Assembly: GCF_963675165.1 (NCBI RefSeq)
Contig: NC_087389.1
Span: 5,678,120-5,742,119, forward strand
Length of the DNA: 64,000 bases
DNA from: Halichondria panicea
Lineage: Eukaryota; Porifera; Demospongiae; Suberitida; Halichondriidae
Direction: 5' to 3'
Part shown: positions 43,314-54,799 of the stretch, piece by piece
How positions within the stretch are numbered: the first letter of the stretch is position 1
How the letters are laid out: each line of letters begins with the position of its first letter
The notes under the pieces: model-generated
The model's database searches: none
What the model was told of the DNA's origin: nothing
The model's input: the letters and a program-made list of their open reading frames with translations, nothing else
Program-made: the position numbers and the translations under genes

Positions 43314-43627
43314 TGAGCGGTGTGTGTGTGTGTGGGTAGGGGAGTGATACAGCTAGACTTAGAACTCTAAAACCAAAAACATGATTGGAGTTATCGTTGC
43401 TACAGTAGCTATGTGATACACACGTTTCAGACTTGAGCAAGCACTTATTACACTAACAGCACACATCCACCCACCCACTCATACATCCGCCCACTCACCT
43501 GTAGATAGTCGAGGTGTCCTCCCTGTGCTGCAAAGTGGGCGGGGGTCACACCGGACTCATCCAGTATCTCCGTCACTTCCGACTGTTCGTTCCTCTTCTT
43601 CACCGTCTTGAGAAGCCACTCAAGGCA

Positions 43628-43925
43628 AATTTTTCTTTGAAACAACCAATTGAAAAATTTTTTCCCTGATATTATAATGAGTACAATTACCCTCTTTGTA
43701 GAAAAAATTTGGTGATGGGATCATAATGGGTTTTGGAGATAATAAATAATTTGTGGTATACTCAAATGAATTTTTTTGTAATAAAGGTGTTAACAACATA
43801 ATTACACATATCTCCAAAACCCATTATGATCCCATCACCAAATTTTTTCTACAAAGAGGGTAATTGTAGTTGAACATTATATATCAGGAAAAAAATTTTT
43901 CAATTGGTTGTTTCAAAGAAAAATC
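43628..43925. mobile_element. Long-armed hairpin element at an exon border
   Basis: Arms of about 115 bases, almost perfect (43628-43742 against 43809-43925), surround a loop of about 66 AT-rich bases; the outer arm begins aatttttctttgaaacaacc. The left edge touches the first base of the ankyrin exon, where copy A has the normal aag acceptor (10206-10210), so the acceptor is gone. The near-perfect arms suggest a young insertion. Confidence 0.9.
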
Positions 43926-44790
43926 TAAATCAAATTTTAACATGTATCCCATAATCAGTAAATTAATTTATAGAAGCCGTACAACATACCATATGAAACC
44001 CTGTTACATAAGCTACAAGTTGATATTAGTGACACATCTTGGAAACACTCTGATCATAAGTTATTTCTCTTTACGTACAACTAAGTGAGTAAAACTGTCT
44101 GGGAAAACGGGAATATTAAGGTGACCATACCTCAGAAGCCATACAATAAATAACCCTAAATACTTACGTGTGTTATTACCTCACCATACTCTATCTATGT
44201 ATGACATTTCGGAGAATTCTGACAAGTCACCCGTTTAGGTAATGTTGAATTCGTATGGAATGGCCCACAGACATGTCAATAACTGCACCAACTTGTATTG
44301 CAAAGTCCGTATCTTCTGATCCCATAAAGATCCCATCACAAAACTTATACAAGGTAGGAAATAGTACCTAAAGACTAGTCTGGTAAAAAAAAGGAAAAAA
44401 TAAAGACGCCATTTTTGTGTAATGCTTAATTAAAGGTTACAGTAATGACCTTTGACCCTTTAACGAGTGCCCGCCCCCTTAAAGCACGTCAACTGAAAGG
44501 CCATATCATAAGGAGTACGGTGGTACAGTTTTTATCTGTCATAATTAATCATGGAAGAAGTTATGCTCTAAGAAGTGTAGGTGGGTCAACAGAATTTGTA
44601 AGTTTTGGTGAATTTTCAAGGGCTCGTAACTAAGAAGCCATACGACATATGGGGCTAAAATTGGGTGTGGTTATATAACTTATGGTAAGGTATGTATATG
44701 CCAAGTTTCATTGAAATCGGAGGGGGTGCTCATTTTTGTGTGTTGAGTTGGCATGGAATGTCCCTATACCCAAAGGCAAATAAAACCAAA
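43926..44790. other. Non-coding stretch, possible decayed repeat
   Basis: No gene seen. It contains related phrases (cctcagaagccatacaataa; cgtaactaagaagccatacgac; ccaagtttcattgaaatcgg), suggesting two or three degenerate copies of a repeat with a CATA-rich core. Confidence 0.5.
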
Positions 44791-44968
44791 TCGAAAGTAT
44801 CAAGTCTCCAATGGATACGATAGATACATGTACAATGGAGACACAAGGCTAACAACCAAAAGAGTCGGTTTTTACCGAGCGTATACGTTACATTAGAGAC
44901 AAGTTGTCCTAGGAACAAGCAATGCAATAATGAGACAGACATTGTTTGCTATTGGCTGATAGTGAATA

Positions 44969-45362
44969 CCGTATATGCTTGATCAGGAGCCGCGGCTACT
45001 AAATGTTTCATTTTGCTGGAAGAGGAGGCTACAATTCGAGAGAGGCCACTGTTCAAGAGCGGCGTTTATTAGCTCCAGATAATTTAGTTTGTCATCAAAA
45101 GTTGTTTTCACCTGCATAAACTTGAACTCTGCCATGATAAAGTCTTTGTGAAGCACTAACAAGCTGCTACTTGTAGCTACGTACATGTAGCTAGCTGCTA
45201 GTAATAATTTTTGTTGGCTGCCACGTGCAGAAATGCTAGAGTCGAAGTTCACTGAGGCTACTATTTGAGAGCGGCTACTAAATGTTTCATTTTGCTAGCA
45301 AGGGAGGCTACTATTTGAGTGCGGCCTTTATACAAGAGCGGCCTCTAATCGAGCATATACGG
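44969..45362. mobile_element. MITE family D, copy 2, with TA target site
   Basis: The flanks read gtgaaTA and TAcctagtagcac; the empty paralog at about 28378 reads gtgaacacctagtagcac. This supports insertion at TA and a mariner-like mechanism. The full TIR including TA spans 44967-45364. Confidence 0.85.
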
Positions 45363-45384
45363 TACCTAGTAGCACTCACTGTAC

Positions 45385-45464
45385 CTGTAGTCGTGCCTGC
45401 AGCTGTTGGGTCTGTCCTGCCAGACAAGAGCTCTCTTGTATCAGCTCCGGTCCTCATCACTATC
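45385..45464 (-). CDS. 80-base duplicated exon, copy 3
   Basis: As 11918-11997 (VMRTGADTRELLSGRTDP). It sits directly beside MITE D copy 2. Confidence 0.5.
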
Positions 45465-45637
45465 CTGTGAGGGTGTGTGAGGAGTGTGTGTGTGGGGTGT
45501 GTGTGTGGAGTGTGAGGGTGTGTGTGTGTGTGAGGTGTGTGTGTGTAAGGAGTGTGTGTGGGGGTGTGGGGTGTGTGAAGGTTACAAATCATAAGAAAGA
45601 TTTTCAACAATAATTAATATTGATGGATCAGTAAAAA

Positions 45638-45892
45638 CAGGAGCCCATAAATAAGAGAAGGAGCGGCTAACTACGGGGATCACATCTCATAATTGGTTAT
45701 GACCGCATTTCCATATATGCAGGGTCACTAAGTGGTTGAATCCCTACACGTGTTATACGCAATGCAGGGGTGCGGTTTGCAAGCACTTAGTCACTTCCAA
45801 ACAAGGAAGTGCGGTTTCACCGGCAATTACGAGACGTGATCCCCGAGTGTACGTTGAAGTTAGCCGCTCCTTCTCTTATTTATGGGCTCCTG
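45638..45892. mobile_element. Foldback element, CAGGAGCCCATAAATAAGAG arms
   Basis: The arms are about 35 bases (caggagcccataaataagag..ggctaact and its inverse). gtaaaaa stands at 45631-45637 and 45893-45899. The empty sites at about 12190 and 28580 read ccagtaaaaaataaaaa, so a 7-bp duplication is supported. Confidence 0.88.
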
Positions 45893-46017
45893 GTAAAAAT
45901 AAGAGGGAGTTTTTAGATACCGTATAGCTGGTTATTTTAGAGGCAAGACATTTTCGAGGTTTTCGAGGATTGACCCAGAAACACAAACATTAAATGACTC
46001 GAAAATTGGTTTACATC

Positions 46018-46162
46018 CAGTGTATTGAAACCTCTCTACTGTAGGGGTGTGGACATTTGAACCTCTCTACTGTAGGGGTGTGGTCATTTGAACCTCTCTA
46101 CTGTAGGGGTGTGGACATTTGAACCTCTCTACTGTAGGGGTGTGGACATTTGAACCTCTATC
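46018..46162. repeat. 33-bp tandem repeat, about 4.3 units
   Basis: The unit contains aacctctctactgtaggggt followed by gtggacatttg; adjacent units differ by single bases. Confidence 0.93.
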
Positions 46163-46401
46163 CTCAAAATGTTTTGTTTGAACAATTTAGTGTCTTGAAA
46201 ATAACCCGCTATACGGTAGCTCTTAGAGAATTTGTTAGGCTTCCCCAAACCACACTGGTATGTAACTAATAAGCCTTATAAGGAAGTCACATGTAGTGGC
46301 TGAAAAAGGGACCCCATGAAACTTGTAGCTTGCCTGAGTGTGTGAAACAGGTGAGTGTTTGGTAGGCAATGCAGGAGAGTGTCAGTACTGAAGTGACTCA
46401 C

Positions 46402-47578
46402 TTGTTTAGTAGCGTCTTCTTGTCTTCTTGCAATGCATTGTTGATCCTGTTCAATTCTGAACAAACAAAAACAATATCACAACACATTACCATAGCAACC
46501 TGTACAGTGTCTCTCACCTCATGTGACTTGCTGTAGAGGTGCTGTATGATAGGAGTGAGGGGGGAGAAGGTTCGGGTCATACCACCACCACGTTTACGAG
46601 CCTCTCCATTAGCATTCATACGCTGAGCTACTGACGTCATCTGCTTCCTGTGTGTGGTGGGAGGGTGTGTGTGTGTGTGTGGGGGGGTGCAGTCATAGTG
46701 TGTGTGTGTGTGGTGGGAGGGTGTGTGTGTGGGGGGGTGCAGTCATAGTGTGTGTGTGTGGTGTGTGTGTGGGGGGTGCAGTCATAGTGTGTGTGTGGTG
46801 TGTGTGGGGGGGGTTGATAACAGTCAAATATTCGTGATGCACATACCTAGTTAGGGGTGGGGGGGGTGCAGTCATAGTGTGTGTGTGAGTGTGTGTGTGT
46901 GGGAGGGTGCAGTCATAGTGTGTGTGTGTGTGTGGGGGGGTGCAGTCATAGTGTGTGTGTGGGGGGGGGGGTGCAGTCATAGTGTGTGTATAGGTACACT
47001 AGATATAATTCAAGCACGGACATGTTACAGTAGTTGAACATCTTTTAGCAGCCATACTTTAGTACCGTGACCCCATGGCCAATTTCAAAAATTTTATGAT
47101 TTTCTGAAAGCTTAGAAAGTGACCTTTCACATGATGTATTTCTTTAGGTGTGGCCATAATTCAACTTTGAACCCTGGGCTATTATTACATGGTATCGTGC
47201 TAAAATTGTCATCTCCCAAATATCTGGTACCATTTGAAAGGTCTTTTTCTAAGCTTTCGGAAAACCATAAATTGGATCCACGGAATTCAAGTTATGGCGA
47301 CTGAACGAGTCCACTAACCAATTGATTAAACGGGGGACATGTACATGTAGCACATACCTGCACATTAATTTATACTATTCACTCACTCTAACACTTCTTG
47401 GGGGGTGGCTGTTCGATAGTCAATGATATTATGGTCCTCCCCTTTATCTGCCGCCTCATGACCTCTGTCCTTTGACCTCTTTGCAGCAGGATCTGGGGGT
47501 ACAGGGGGATAATTGGAGGATCGTTTAGGGGTAGTGGGTGGTTCAGGGGGCGCCTTCCACACAGGTACTTGACCCCTG
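46402..47578 (-). pseudogene. Ankyrin/coiled-coil gene, copy D (partial)
   Basis: Exons: Pro-rich 47578-47397 (VWKAPPEPPTTPKRSSNYPP, short internal deletion AKRSKDRG); 46647-46518 (KQMTSVAQRMNANGEARKRG, open, with borders GAAG and GAG-GTGAGA); and 46456-46402 (LNRINNALQEDKKTLLNK between TTCAG and GTGAGT). The last exon is seen only here and shows that the gene continues after the KQMTSVAQ exon with more coiled coil. The ankyrin exons are absent. The parts present are readable, but the copy is truncated by the dynein D block. Confidence 0.65.
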
Positions 47579-47662
47579 CTGGGGGGAGGGAGTTGATAAT
47601 TCACTTTTGGCATCATTTGATAGGATATAAAGAGAGCTACAGAAAACTCTATTTATGACAAT

Positions 47663-47947
47663 TACCGTATATGCTTGATCAGGAGCCGCGGCTACTAAAT
47701 GTTTCATTTTGCTGGAAGAGGAGGCTACAATTCAAGAGAGGCCACGTACTGTTCAAGAGCGGCGTTTACTAGCTCCAAAATATTTAGTTTGTCATTAAAT
47801 TGTTGTTTATAAACTTGAACTCTGCCATGAGAAAGTCTTTGTGAAGCACTAACAAGCTGCTACTTGTAGCTACGTACATGTAGCTAGCTGCTAGTAATAA
47901 TTGTTTTTGGCTGCCACGTGCAGAAATACTAGAGTCAAAGTTCACTG
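47663..47947. mobile_element. MITE family D, truncated copy 3
   Basis: The left end taccgtatatgcttgatcag is intact; the copy stops after gagtcaaagttcactg, where unrelated duplicated sequence starts. Confidence 0.8.
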
Positions 47948-48439
47948 TGGGGTTGTGAGGGTGCGAAGTTTACCAAGTACATGTATAAAAAATTATTTCA
48001 TCAACAATTCATGGACTAGTAAAAAATAAAAATTAAGAGAGAGAGTTTTTAGATGGTATAGCTGGTTATTTTAGAGGCACAAACTTTTCGAGGTTTTCGA
48101 GGATTGACCCAGAAACAGGCAGGCTGGTAAAAAATTAAATGAAAAGGGACATCGAGTTTTTAGATAGTTTCTGCACATAGAGAATTTGTTAGACTTCCCC
48201 GAACTATGTTGTGGTAACTAATAAGCCTTATAAGGAAGTAACAGTAGTTGTTGGGTTAACAAAAGGGATCCATGAAACTTGTAGCTTCTAAAACAGCTGC
48301 ATTTCTAACATCTTTATTAGATACAATAGTACAGCACTCACTGATCTAAGCACATCATTAGATAGACCAATCAATTCAAGCCCAAGCGGGGCCCAAGCCA
48401 GGCCAAGCGCAATTCAAGAGTGGTGTTATGTAGACTCAC

Positions 48440-49143
48440 TGAGGCTTGTGACAGATCATCTGCTTCAAAGATGAGGTTCATACAGTTGCTCATTTGAATG
48501 ATCTCCCCCGACATGAGACACAGCTTCTTGTTGTTATCCAGTACAGTGTTCATGGACTCCATCCACAGAGTGTCTATAGGACCATCAAACACCACCCACT
48601 TACGGTCATCATTTTGTGCAGGTGCAAACTCCCTACACACACAGATATAAGCACTGATCAACCACGCAATGATACGTACGTAGCTATCAAAATGGCTGTA
48701 AAAGCGCAAGGCTATTATATACTTTGCTTTTGCTAAAATTGCCAGATTTCTACTAATCACAAACTTACATCTACATGTAAGCACACCATTGGAAAGGTTG
48801 TTCTCAGAGCTAGCAATTAGATTTGAAATTAGAGAATTTCAACAAAAATTACAGGCTACCAAAAACAGCTGAATTGTTGAAAAGCTATAGCCTTGTGCTT
48901 TTGTTACAATAGAGCGCAACTATATTATATGCACACGCTTAGGCTCACCTGAATGTGTTGGCTACCACACCATCAGTCCACTCGTGTGACACAGGGTCAA
49001 ACTGACCAAACAGTTGACCCTTAGTGACAGTCTTGGGGTTGATGACTCTATAACCTGTCTTGTTCTCTTCCATCTGTCCCCTCTCATTGAGTAGTGTGAG
49101 TGTGTCAGCTAGTACATGTAACACTAGGATCTTGGTCTTGCCT

Positions 49144-49179
<36 letters not shown>

Positions 49180-49945
49180 GGTAGATGAATAGCAATGGTA
49201 TTGTATATAGGAGGGAGGTTGTTAAAACACTTTAAATTCCACTACAACATGACCTTAGAAAGTACAAGTGGCACTGGGGCTCTTAAAACGGCCATAACTT
49301 TAGTTGTAATTTCAAATTTTGGGGGATTTTCAGAAAGCTATGATTTGTTTAAATCCAAGATTTGGTAGGGGAACAGTTAGATCGCAAAGATTATTTACCG
49401 GCAAAATATTCTAGCCATACGGTAGGCCTCTCCTAGCTTATAGTATACCATACCTTGGGTAGGTTGACGTCCATGATGGATCTGAGCAGTAACACGTCTT
49501 CATGTTCGTTAGGGTACTTCAGTTTCAGATGACCGGCTGCCACCAACACTGACTGGACTGCACGCATGCCTACAGTGTACAATAGTGAGTAGGTCGAGTA
49601 TACAGTACAGTGGGTTGTACCCACCATAGTCAGAATGGAGTTGGCTGGAGAGTTGCTCTCAACACAGTCCATAGGTCATGACAATCTTGACGGCCAGATT
49701 ACGAGCATCCACAAAACCATAAGAGTAGAGAGAGATCTCTCCAATCATGGCATTGTCTGGCACCATCATGGCCACTGTACGAAACAACACCTACAGAGAG
49801 AAATATTGAAATGCATAGAGGCTAAATAGAAAGTACCGATACTTACCTTTAGATTGTCTGGTAGATCAGAGTAGCCAGTTCATGGTAATTGCCGCAGGTT
49901 CAGAGTAGTGCCCTCAAATACAAATGTCTTTAGATGAGTTTTCAC
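48440..49945 (-). pseudogene. Dynein heavy chain fragment, copy D
   Basis: Exons 2 (49790-49625), 3 (49569-49454), 4 (49141-48949) and 5 (48632-48440) are open with good borders, and this is the copy with the fewest lesions in AAA2. Exon 1 is gutted: after GRSELPDNLK-equivalent bases about 40 bases encoding ITMNPGYAG are deleted (49875-49890). Exon 5 has VLDNNKKLC in place of VLDDNKKLC. With no P-loop exon nearby it cannot encode a motor. Confidence 0.88.
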
Positions 49946-50016
49946 TGCTCTCAAGATGGACAAAATCTATAGAGTAATTATAGGGATTGTTGAACGGCCA
50001 TAATAATTATGTTATA

Positions 50017-50130
50017 GTTATAACACGGGCACAAGGGATGTATGGAATATATTGCACTGAAGCACGAGGGCGTAAGCCCCGAGGGCTGAGTGCAATATAT
50101 TCCATGCAGCCCGAGTGCCCGTGTTATAAC
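50017..50130. mobile_element. Hairpin element, GTTATAACACGGGC arms
   Basis: The arms, about 45 bases, run from gttataacacgggcac through atggaatatattgcact to the inverse ending gtgttataac. It is absent from the paralogs at about 2100 and 30640. A following tatatcccgagggcatagc may be a remnant of a larger unit. Confidence 0.85.
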
Positions 50131-50324
50131 TAGTTTATATCCCGAGGGCATAGCAACATAACACTGTCCTAGTAACACAATATAAACTGCACAAAAAAGA
50201 CAGAGACAACTCTAGACACAGCTCCATCTCTTCTCTCTGCTAGACGCCAGTATCTGCAGCGTATAAGATTGGCATGACCGACGAATGGCTTGACACAAAA
50301 TTGTTGGAGTTCCAACGCTGAAAT

Positions 50325-50405
50325 CTGCAAAACAGCCCCACCCCACTTCTGGTGCTGCAAAACAGCCCCGCCCCACTTACTGCTGCAAAGAAACAGCCCC
50401 ACCCC
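50325..50405. repeat. Short repeat, aacagccccaccccactt unit
   Basis: Three inexact units of about 30 bases; a fourth, weaker copy is near 50500. Between 50.15 and 50.88 kb I see no gene. Confidence 0.75.
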
Positions 50406-50884
50406 ACTACTCAGTGAATACATGTATTAGCTGCTGGTACATGGTCTACGCTCGGCCTCATAACCAAGCCAATTGCAAGAAAGCTCGCTTCTACACTGCT
50501 GCAAAACAGCTCATGCCCCCAGCAAAAAGAGCACAACCACTGCTTTAGATCATCATAGCCCTCCTCCTTATGTCTCCTGTGTGCAGGGACACTACATTAG
50601 TCACACCAACTACAACACCAGAGGAGGATCGTCAGGGTCAAAAGGTCTAGTCTTAATCATAAAACTGCTTCTGGGAGACTTTCCACTCAGCTATTGACCC
50701 TGACAACCCTCCTCTGCTCCAACCGCATGTGCAAATTCAACAGTCTCCTGTACAGTATAAGTCAACACCAGTTTAACAACTTCCATTCTCAAATTCAAGC
50801 GTTATTTTAACAACTTTACACACACAGGCAGAGTCACTTATTCAACACAACTGTTGTATTACTGGCTCTTGTAAATGTACTCAC

Positions 50885-51332
50885 AACTTGAACCACCATC
50901 TCTCAATCTCCTCCTCATAATTCTCCAGCAGTCGATGGCACTGCATTGAAACACACACAGCTTTATACATTGCAGGCACTCGTGTATGTACGTATGTCAC
51001 TATATAACTCCCTAGCAACCAATGAGAGCATGGATACATAGTGACAGAGCTTACACACAGCTTTATACATTGCAGGCACTCGTGTATGTACGTATGTCAC
51101 TATATAACTCCCTAGCAACCAATGAGGAGCATGGATACATAGTGACAGAGCTTACATCATAATCTGAATGTTCGTCCAGCATCTCGATCAATCGAACCTC
51201 ACTGCAAGACAACTTTTTGAGAGTGTGAGTGCAATTAGACGGAGGCTACCTGTTAGCGTAGGAGGCGAGTTTCTCCTCCTCCCAATTCGTGTCCCCATCA
51301 GCAAAGTTTGACTTGGCTGTGTCGTCCATCCT
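50885..51332 (-). CDS. Three exons of a small coiled-coil gene
   Basis: 51332-51250 encodes RMDDTAKSNFADGDTNWEEE and KLASYAN. 51221-51155 encodes SEVRLIEMLDEHSDYD. 50940-50885 encodes CHRLLENYEEEIERWWFK. All borders are AG/GT and the phases agree (2, 0, 2), so they form one reading frame. Acidic and helical; no family recognised. Exons before 51332 and after 50885 were not found with confidence. No lesions. Confidence 0.68.
50953..51155. repeat. 101-bp tandem duplication in an intron
   Basis: cacacagctttatacattgc..gtgacagagcttac occurs twice, head to tail, with one extra base in the second. The unit ends exactly at the splice donor of exon 51221-51155, so part of the donor (cttac) is duplicated too. 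Confidence 0.95.
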
Positions 51333-51879
51333 CTGGGGGGAGGGGCAGCGTATGAATTACCCCATACACCTCAACACATTTTAATAGATGTTCACACTCA
51401 CTTTGTTGAAGGCTTGGACAAAATCTTTGCATACTTTACATTATGGTTTGACAGCCAGAGAGTAGCTTGCCAGGAGGAGGACAATGAGTACCAATGATCT
51501 GTCGAGTGTATTCATACCCTTAAGCTGGCGTAGCTGTGATAGTCACTCAACTCAGTTTAGAATGTGGAAGATGTGAAGATTGGTACGGGTCGTTTCACCC
51601 ACCTGAATATAATTTTTGTATAGCCTCGATCACAGGCCACACTTCCTATGCATGGGGCCAGGCCAGTGATGATGAAGCAATATGTGTTCAGTCTCTTGAC
51701 TATAGAATCAATTGCAAGGCCAGGTCTTAGTGATTAATCGTGTGAGCGTTGCTATAGTGTTCATAATAATGATTGCGCATGCTCTTTTCACATACCATCA
51801 CAATAATTATAAGCAGACACATAAAACAGCATCAATAAAACAAAACGTTAAAGTAATTATTTCAGTTTTGTTCAGTTCT

Positions 51880-52180
51880 GCAATGAATCTACAAATGTGT
51901 GTAGCAGTGTCTCCTCTTTGCTACACTCTCAATGCATGACCCACTCCTGTTTGATTGCCTTCGTACTTTCTCTTTCGAGTAGCATCGCTTTTTCAGCAGT
52001 AGTGAGTTCGAGTCTTTCAAGCAGGCCAGGTGTCATCTCAATGTGTTCAGCTACACAGTAGATGTCCTCAATGTGTTCAGCTACACAGTAGATGTCACTG
52101 TTGGGGATTTCTTGATCGAGCTGTTGATCAGTCACTCCAGTCTTCCTGCACACATCTTCCATTACAGAGGATGATTGCAA
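51880..52180 (-). pseudogene. Death-domain exon, degenerate paralog
   Basis: Reads SSVMEDVCRKTGVTDQQLDQ and EIPNSD, then IYCVAEHIE twice (a 30-base tandem duplication), then TPGLLERLELTTAEKAMLLE. A frame change follows, a stop replaces the Trp of ALRVW, and about 60 bases are missing before the DTATDICRF-like end. It is equivalent to linker exon 5 fused directly to the terminal exon of the 16-21 kb gene. Confidence 0.8.
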
Positions 52181-52302
52181 TTTACATGAAGTTCAAAATC
52201 ACTTTAAAGTCCTCCAAAAATCGTAATTGACTATTTATTGAGCAATGTATATAACGCTATGTACTTACTATGATCATACACGTACGCTGTATGTACTTAC
52301 CA

Positions 52303-52378
52303 GAGTATTGCTGCTGATCACTCCTTCTCTTAGTCTTTGTACAAGTTACCTCCCGTAAGCAGAGGATCGTTTTCCTAA
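52303..52378 (-). pseudogene. Degenerate linker exon
   Basis: Resembles linker exon 4 (17835-17903): AATTAG acceptor, GK.SSA.., KTKRRSDQQQYS, GTAAGT donor. An inserted base (ctgcttacgg against ctgctacgg) and a changed GGAGGT break the frame. Confidence 0.75.
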
Positions 52379-52479
52379 TTATGGGTAAGCAAGTACGTAC
52401 ATGACATTGTAAGTACTTGTAATTGCTGTACAAGTACTTGTATAGTTTACTCATAATTTGAATCTCATATCTGCACAGC

Positions 52480-53440
52480 AGGTCAGGTTAAACAGCTAGC
52501 CACCATACCTATTTGCAAAGCACCATAATGCATATAATTATGTATGACCTGCATAATTATAGCTTCAACAAAAATTATACAACTAGCTTCATAATTCCCA
52601 GCTCCTGAACCTATAAACATGCAGGACAAAGTTTATAGGCCTCTGAAGTGTTCTCTTATAAGTATGAACTTCCCCTGTGTTGCTACACCTAGCTTGAGGC
52701 ATATAATTAAGTTACTACCCACAGGCACTTGACTCAAGAGGTTGGTATAGTAGATTGGTACACAATAATTATTGTAAGGAATGAGCAATATAACTTGGTA
52801 TAGCACGTACACTATATATGCAGACTAGCAACTTGATCTACTCAAGAAGTGAACAAGCAGTACATGTATAGCTATAGCAATCAAGCAACAACTTGGTAGG
52901 AAATTTAGGTGGTAGCAAATCCATCATACAAAACCAAGAGTTCATTAGGAAGAGTATGCAACTCCACTTAAAACTGTAGTAGGCGTTTCTTCCAACCTAC
53001 GTCACAACCACCTAATGAACCTTTTGGCAAAACTAACTTAGGAGCTAGACAATAATTATGTACCACTATAGCGTGTACAGTACTTGCATGTACTATTGAC
53101 GTGCTTGCAGTCAGTGCTCTAACAAGGTCATCAGTTATCATCAAATCTTACTCTACAGTCCACCCTAATCCTATACGTGTACAGTGCTTTTCAAGTAGGC
53201 ATGCACAGACATGTTCGACCATCAACAAAAAACTTGGAAAGACAATCATCCATTAAATGTGGATTCTGAAATAGCACCTTCTATATAAATCTTACAGGAC
53301 ATTCCCTATTATAACTTATGCTAGTACCAGCACAGCACCCACTGAAATATCATTTATAGGCTCCCTGTACCGTATTGTTGTCATGGTGAGCATATGCTGG
53401 CCATGATGATTGCTGGCCCCATTCAGATGGTTACTACGTA
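52480..53440. other. No gene seen
   Basis: AT-rich, stops in all frames. 52895-53030 holds an imperfect inverted pair (aggtggtagcaaatcc.. and ..aaccacctaatgaacc) that may be a relic element. Confidence 0.5.
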
Positions 53441-53569
53441 CATGTACGTGGTGACCCTCAAGCTGTAATGTCCAAGTACTTGCAAATCTGCAGAGGAACA
53501 AACAAAATCATGAATAGGCCTAGTAGGTTTAGCAAGAAAAATTGAGCACAAGTGATGACACGAGAACAA

Positions 53570-53641
53570 AGAGCACCTGAGTGACTTGCAGAGAGCCAGC
53601 TTCTTCTTCAGTTCTGTGCATTGATTGTCTAATTGCAGATA
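53570..53641 (-). CDS. Possible short coiled-coil exon
   Basis: YLQLDNQCTELKKKLALCKS followed by L and a CAG-GTGCTC border. The residues look helical, but the donor is weak and no neighbouring exon was joined with certainty. Confidence 0.3.
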
Positions 53642-54244
53642 GCAGGATGGAAACATACATTATTCTGTGTACAGCGGCACACCCACAAAATGATTGTGAG
53701 CGTATTTCAATATTATTATGAAAAGAAGTGGCAGTGCTGAGGAATTGGTGTGCCCACGATGTTATATACAGCCTGGAGTTCCCGTGATCGTAAGAAGCGC
53801 AAAATTAAACTTAGCACGCAGTCTAAGTCGATTTATAGCTATTTTATGTCATGTGCATGCGTACGAAATAGTGTCGCTATGATAAAGCTTGTATTTCATT
53901 CCATACAGACGAAGTTTACATGGAAAGATCCAATTGATACCAAGGATCATTTCTTTCGAACCGCCATGCAGTCTTCATAAAGCACTTGAAGGAAGTTCAT
54001 AGTAAGTTTTGACTTTCATGGCAGATATTATAATGCCATTTCCATTACGCCGACTAATTGCATGGCTGCAAGCATTGCACTGCTGGCATATATGCGTAGA
54101 CAACATTTTGAATTTCCCGCTTGCCATTTTTCTTTTTGCAAAGAGTCACGTGATGGTTGCTATAGCTAGATACAACGACAAATCCAGTTAATTTCAAGAC
54201 ATTGTATGTAAGCAAGCTTAGAGTGGTCAGGCCAACTTGTGTCT

Positions 54245-54660
54245 AGATATCAAGGCTAACTATTTTAATTACAAAATTGAAATTGACGATCATTACCAGG
54301 AAACCTGGCTACATGTATAGAATCTCGAATATATACAATTTTTGTCATTCAATCTTTTACTGATAATGTATTTTCTCCCAGACATACATTTCTGGATGCT
54401 TGTGAAACGGGTAATGTGGGTGTGGTTCTGGAGCTCATAATTTCAACAGTCTCAAGGCTAACTATTTTCATTAATCGATTACAAAATTGACGATCATTAC
54501 CAGGAAACCTGGCTATAGAATCTTGAACAGTATTATAACATGTACATACAATTCTTGTCATTGGGTGTTTACTAATAATGTATTTTCTCCCAGGCATTTC
54601 TGGATGTGCTTGTAAGACTGGTAATGTGGGTGTGGTTCTGGAGCTCATAATTTCAACATA
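54245..54660. repeat. Tandem duplication of about 200 bases
   Basis: gacgatcattaccaggaaacctggcta..tgtggttctggagctcataatttcaaca is present twice, at about 54285-54450 and 54490-54655, with small differences. The open frame across it merely repeats. Confidence 0.92.
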
Positions 54661-54799
54661 ACCACGACCATTACCTATGATGTCAGTAACGACTGCATGC
54701 AGTTGGGATCCCGTATGTGCTAAGTTTGTTATGCTTGACAGCCCACTCCTTTAATTGTATGTGGTTAAGGACTGATCAACTTCCGAGCCTTTTTTATCC

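Larger units (their letters stand above)
39891..43626 (-). pseudogene. Ankyrin/coiled-coil gene, copy B (most complete)
   Basis: Minus-strand exons. 43626-43499: CLEWLLKTVKKRNEQSEVTE and GVTPAHFAAQGGHLDYLQ (an ankyrin repeat, TPAHFAAQGGHLD). 43247-43078: LLMDFGYSMVHTDRENQKPV, then RYLMMYETCWALSGELTHMA. 42658-42465: VQKENGQLRDAFSSLEKEYE, a coiled coil. 41829-41626: a Pro-rich linker, VWKAPPGPPTTPKRSSNRPP. 40904-40774: QMTS..MNANG, frame broken by small indels. Terminal, 40161-39891: DARRSASKVKFSKTITEF and SPSHSHLGKLDGDSLRVKGE. The domain order resembles cytoplasmic ankyrin adaptors; a synphilin-like identity is only a guess. The first exon's splice acceptor is replaced by a hairpin element. 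Probably not functional. Confidence 0.72.
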
